Assembly (NCBI GenBank): GCA_023252065.1
Contig: JAHEXO010000086.1
Span: forward strand, 1 to 7,670
DNA: 7,670 bases
Origin: Nocardioides sp.
GTDB lineage: Bacteria; Actinomycetota; Actinomycetes; Propionibacteriales; Nocardioidaceae
Reading direction: 5' to 3'
Shown here: in pieces, positions 6,077 through 7,670 of the stretch
Layout of the letters: each line of letters starts with the position of its first letter
How positions within the stretch are numbered: position 1 is the first letter of the stretch
The notes under the pieces: generated by a model
Seen by the model: the letters and a program-made list of their open reading frames with translations, nothing else
The model's database searches: none
What the model was told of the DNA's origin: nothing
Translations under genes and position numbers: made by a program

Positions 6077-6111
6077 GTCCCCAATCTCAACAACTCGCGA
6101 CTGATATCTCT

Positions 6112-6140
6112 ACAGTAAGTCGAACTTCGGGTCAGGGCAA
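6112..6140 (-). promoter_or_regulatory. Candidate sigma70-type promoter for qcrB
   Basis: On the minus strand TTGCCC (6135-6140) and TACTGT (6112-6117) are separated by exactly 17 nt, inside the most AT-rich stretch of this part of the window. Four of six bases match the -35 consensus, and the -10 fits TAnnnT. Transcription would start near 6105, giving a leader of about 40 nt before the GTG. This supports qcrB being transcribed on its own and not from the distant glycosyltransferase gene. Confidence 0.45.
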
Positions 6141-6161
6141 CGGCACCCGCCCCTCCACGGG

Positions 6162-6385
6162 AGTCCGGAAGGGATCGACGACCCCACCCTGGACATGGCC
6201 GGCGCCACCCGCGCCTGCGAGCCGAGGCCCTCTATCTCGCCGCGGCGGACCTGGGACAGGGCGCCACCGACGCAGACCCGCATTCCTGCGGCGCCGCCCT
6301 GGCCGCCTGTCGCCGGCAGCACGCCCGCGTGGCCGCGTGGCTCGCCGACCGTTCCAGGGCCGAGGCGGCCGGGCTCGGTATCTGA
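6162..6385 (+). pseudogene. Small frameshifted coding remnant, function not recognised
   Basis: In the 364 bp between qcrB and the glycosyltransferase, one stretch on + reads like protein in two successive frames. From 6162 to about 6212 the frame gives SPEGIDDPTLDMAGATR. From about 6212 to the TGA at 6383-6385 the next frame gives LRAEALYLAAADLGQ (6215 onward), continuing through ACRRQHARVAAWLADRSRA to AAGLGI. In the second part about 50 of 58 codons end in G or C, as in real genes here, and the peptide looks helical and amphipathic. Neither frame has a good start with a ribosome binding site; the second has no ATG or GTG at all, and the only ATG in the first is at 6195. One missing C in the CCCGCGCC run at 6208-6215 would join them (TRRLRAEAL). 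It could be a decayed small gene, the 3' end of a displaced gene, or a sequencing error in an intact one. I do not recognise the family. Confidence 0.4.
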
Positions 6386-6410
6386 CGCTGGGGCGTGAAC
6401 GTCGGCGCGG

Positions 6411-6441
6411 GGTCACTCGACGCCATAGGTCACTCGACGCC
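6411..6441. repeat. 14-bp direct repeat at the 3' end of the glycosyltransferase gene
   Basis: GGTCACTCGACGCC occurs at 6411-6424 and again at 6428-6441, separated by ATA (17-bp period). The second copy holds the last codons and stop (Gly-Val-Glu-stop) of the glycosyltransferase on the minus strand; the first repeats those codons and the stop 17 bp further downstream. This looks like a small tandem duplication or the scar of a lost insertion. Confidence 0.8.
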
Positions 6442-7670
6442 GGCCAGCCGCCGATCCAGCACCTCGGCGAAGAGGTTGTCCCACTCCTCACCCACCGTGT
6501 CGATCTGGAACGACCTCGCGCGGGCGTAGGAGGCGGCCCCCATGCAGCCACGTCGTTCGCTGTCGGCGATCAGCTCCGCCAGGGCGCGGGAGTAGCCCGC
6601 AACGTCGTGGTCGTCGACCAGCCTGCCGTTCACGCCGTCCTCGATGATCTCGGCCGGACCGCGGGGGCAGTCGAAGGCGACCAGCGGCAGCCCGTGGGTC
6701 ATCGCCTCCAGGAGCACCATCGGGAACCCCTCGACCCGCGACGACATGGCGTAGAGGCCGGCGCCGATCAGGGCCGTCTCGATGTCGGCCGTGTGGCCGG
6801 GGAGCCTGACGCTGTCGGCGAGCCCGAGCCGATGGACCTGCTGCTCCAGGTCTGCGCGGCACTCCCCCTCGCCGTAGATGTGGAGCTGCCAGTCCTGGAA
6901 GCGGCCGGCTACGGGGCCCCAGGCCTCGATCAGCCGGTCGAACCCCTTGCGGCCCGTGAGCCGGCCGGCGCTGACCACGATCTTGTCGGTCAGCGGCGCC
7001 CGCGCACCCAGGGGGAACGGCGACGCGTTGGGAATCTGCTCGATCAGGGTCCCGGGGTAGCGGCGCTCGTAGTCGCGCCGGTCGGCCCTGGTCAGGGTCA
7101 CGAACGCGTCGACGGTGGGCACCGCCTGGTCGAGCATCGCGGTGATGGTGGGGTTGCGCATGCGGAGCTCGTAGTTGAGGTGGTCCTGGGCGATGTGCAG
7201 CACGCGATCGGGCGCCCACCGGGCCGCCGCGAGATGCAGCATCGGCCTGGTCGTGACGAGCACGCCGGGAGCGAGCGTGGACAGCTCGCGACGCAACAGC
7301 AGGTCGGTGTACGCCGAGATGCCCTGCTCCGGCTCGAGGGCGGACGGCATCCGGTCGAGGCGGCGCCGACGCGGGCGGGCCCACGGGTCGTGCCGGGGTC
7401 GTCCTCGGTGCCTCCTGCTACGGCGGTTGTCGGCCATCCAGGTCACCGTGACCCGCGGGTCGATGGGGTACGGCGGGTCGTCGGCGTTGCGGAGCAGGCT
7501 GTGCAGGTGCACCTCGTGGGTCTCGGCGAGGTGCCCGGCCAGTCGGGTGACGGTCCGGGCGACACCGCCGTACCCGGTCGCGTCGTACATCAGGAAGTGG
7601 ACCCGGTCCGTGGTGGGATCGGCGCCCCCGACCTCCGCCCACACCAGAGTCGAGCCGGCCTCAGGCACCG
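6430..7670 (-). CDS. GT4-family glycosyltransferase, start at or beyond window edge
   Basis: A nucleotide-sugar-dependent, retaining GT-B fold glycosyltransferase, probably acting at the inner face of the membrane on a cell-surface glycan. Numbering from the GTG at 7668: the N-terminal Rossmann domain starts at RVHFLMYDATGYGGVARTV (22-40) with the glycine-rich acceptor loop. The C-terminal domain begins near 228 and has the donor-binding SAGRLTGRKGFDRLIEAW (233-250, with R236 and K241). The EX7E motif is E313-E321 in VEGFPMVLLEAMTHGLP (312-328), followed by DGVNGRLV (344-351). An arginine-rich stretch with 13 Arg in residues 82-106 is unusual. The frame is open to the right edge. The GTG at 7668 may or may not be the start; the usual GT4 beginning is about 20 residues later, so little or nothing need be missing. 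Donor, acceptor and pathway (exopolysaccharide, teichuronic-type polymer or glycolipid) cannot be read. Confidence 0.9.
   Translation of the reverse strand, partial: VPEAGSTLVWAEVGGADPTTDRVHFLMYDATGYGGVARTVTRLAGHLAETHEVHLHSLLRNADDPPYPIDPRVTVTWMADNRRSRRHRGRPRHDPWARPRRRRLDRMPSALEPEQGISAYTDLLLRRELSTLAPGVLVTTRPMLHLAAARWAPDRVLHIAQDHLNYELRMRNPTITAMLDQAVPTVDAFVTLTRADRRDYERRYPGTLIEQIPNASPFPLGARAPLTDKIVVSAGRLTGRKGFDRLIEAWGPVAGRFQDWQLHIYGEGECRADLEQQVHRLGLADSVRLPGHTADIETALIGAGLYAMSSRVEGFPMVLLEAMTHGLPLVAFDCPRGPAEIIEDGVNGRLVDDHDVAGYSRALAELIADSERRGCMGAASYARARSFQIDTVGEEWDNLFAEVLDRRLAGVE

Noticed and set aside
4527..6104. A 525-codon open frame on + across the whole qcrB gene
   Set aside because: It is antisense to a gene with clear haem ligands and PDWY. 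The translation is low-complexity (Asp/Gln/His/Val/Arg-rich), as expected from the complement of a high-GC3 gene.
6232..6426. Small open frames on - in the gap between the glycosyltransferase and qcrB
   Set aside because: The translations are Ala/Arg/Ser-rich with no ribosome binding site, and third-position bias favours the + frame described as a remnant.
1..7670. CRISPR array, tRNA, rRNA, transposase, phage or retron-like system
   Set aside because: I found no spaced repeat array, no tRNA-like cloverleaf, and no protein in any frame resembling a transposase, integrase, reverse transcriptase or Cas protein. The only direct repeat is the 14-bp pair at 6411-6441.

Overview
The window is very GC-rich with strong G/C bias at third codon positions. 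Its gene content (a MerR regulator with a DICT domain, an actinobacterial-type QcrB with a PDWY Qo motif, a Tat-exported glycoamylase-like protein) points to a high-GC actinobacterium, most likely Nocardioidaceae (Nocardioides or a relative). The family assignment is inference from protein style, not from a database search.

Layout, left to right: (1) the 3' part of a short-chain dehydrogenase/reductase (SDR) gene on +, cut by the left edge; (2) a convergent gene on - for a Tat-exported glycoamylase-like (PF10091-type) protein, separated from the SDR by 23 bp that lie in a perfect 11-bp hairpin; (3) a MerR-DICT regulator on -, 90 bp upstream of and co-oriented with the exported protein; (4) a 125-bp divergent control region leading to aqpZ, an orthodox water channel, on +; (5) a stand-alone cytochrome b subunit (qcrB) on -, convergent with aqpZ across a nested inverted-repeat terminator that takes in both stop codons; (6) a 364-bp gap with a plausible qcrB promoter, a small reading frame on + that looks coding but is broken by a frameshift and lacks a convincing start, and a 14-bp direct repeat; (7) a GT4-family glycosyltransferase on -, running to the right edge.

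How the genes may work together: the MerR-DICT protein is the only regulator here. It sits between its co-oriented neighbour (exported glycan-active protein) and its divergent neighbour (aqpZ). Two perfect 7-6-7 dyads with a shared core flank the divergent region, one over the regulator's own start and one just upstream of the aqpZ ribosome binding site. A small envelope/osmotic-response module is therefore a reasonable hypothesis, but it is unproven. QcrB has no qcrC or qcrA on either side, so it is probably an extra copy or a complex subunit encoded away from the usual ctaE-qcrCAB cluster.

I see no CRISPR array, tRNA, rRNA, insertion sequence or phage gene. Most of the window is ordinary chromosomal content. 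The points most worth a second look are the paired dyads, the orphan qcrB with its His-rich tail, and the scar-like repeat and frameshifted small gene between qcrB and the glycosyltransferase.
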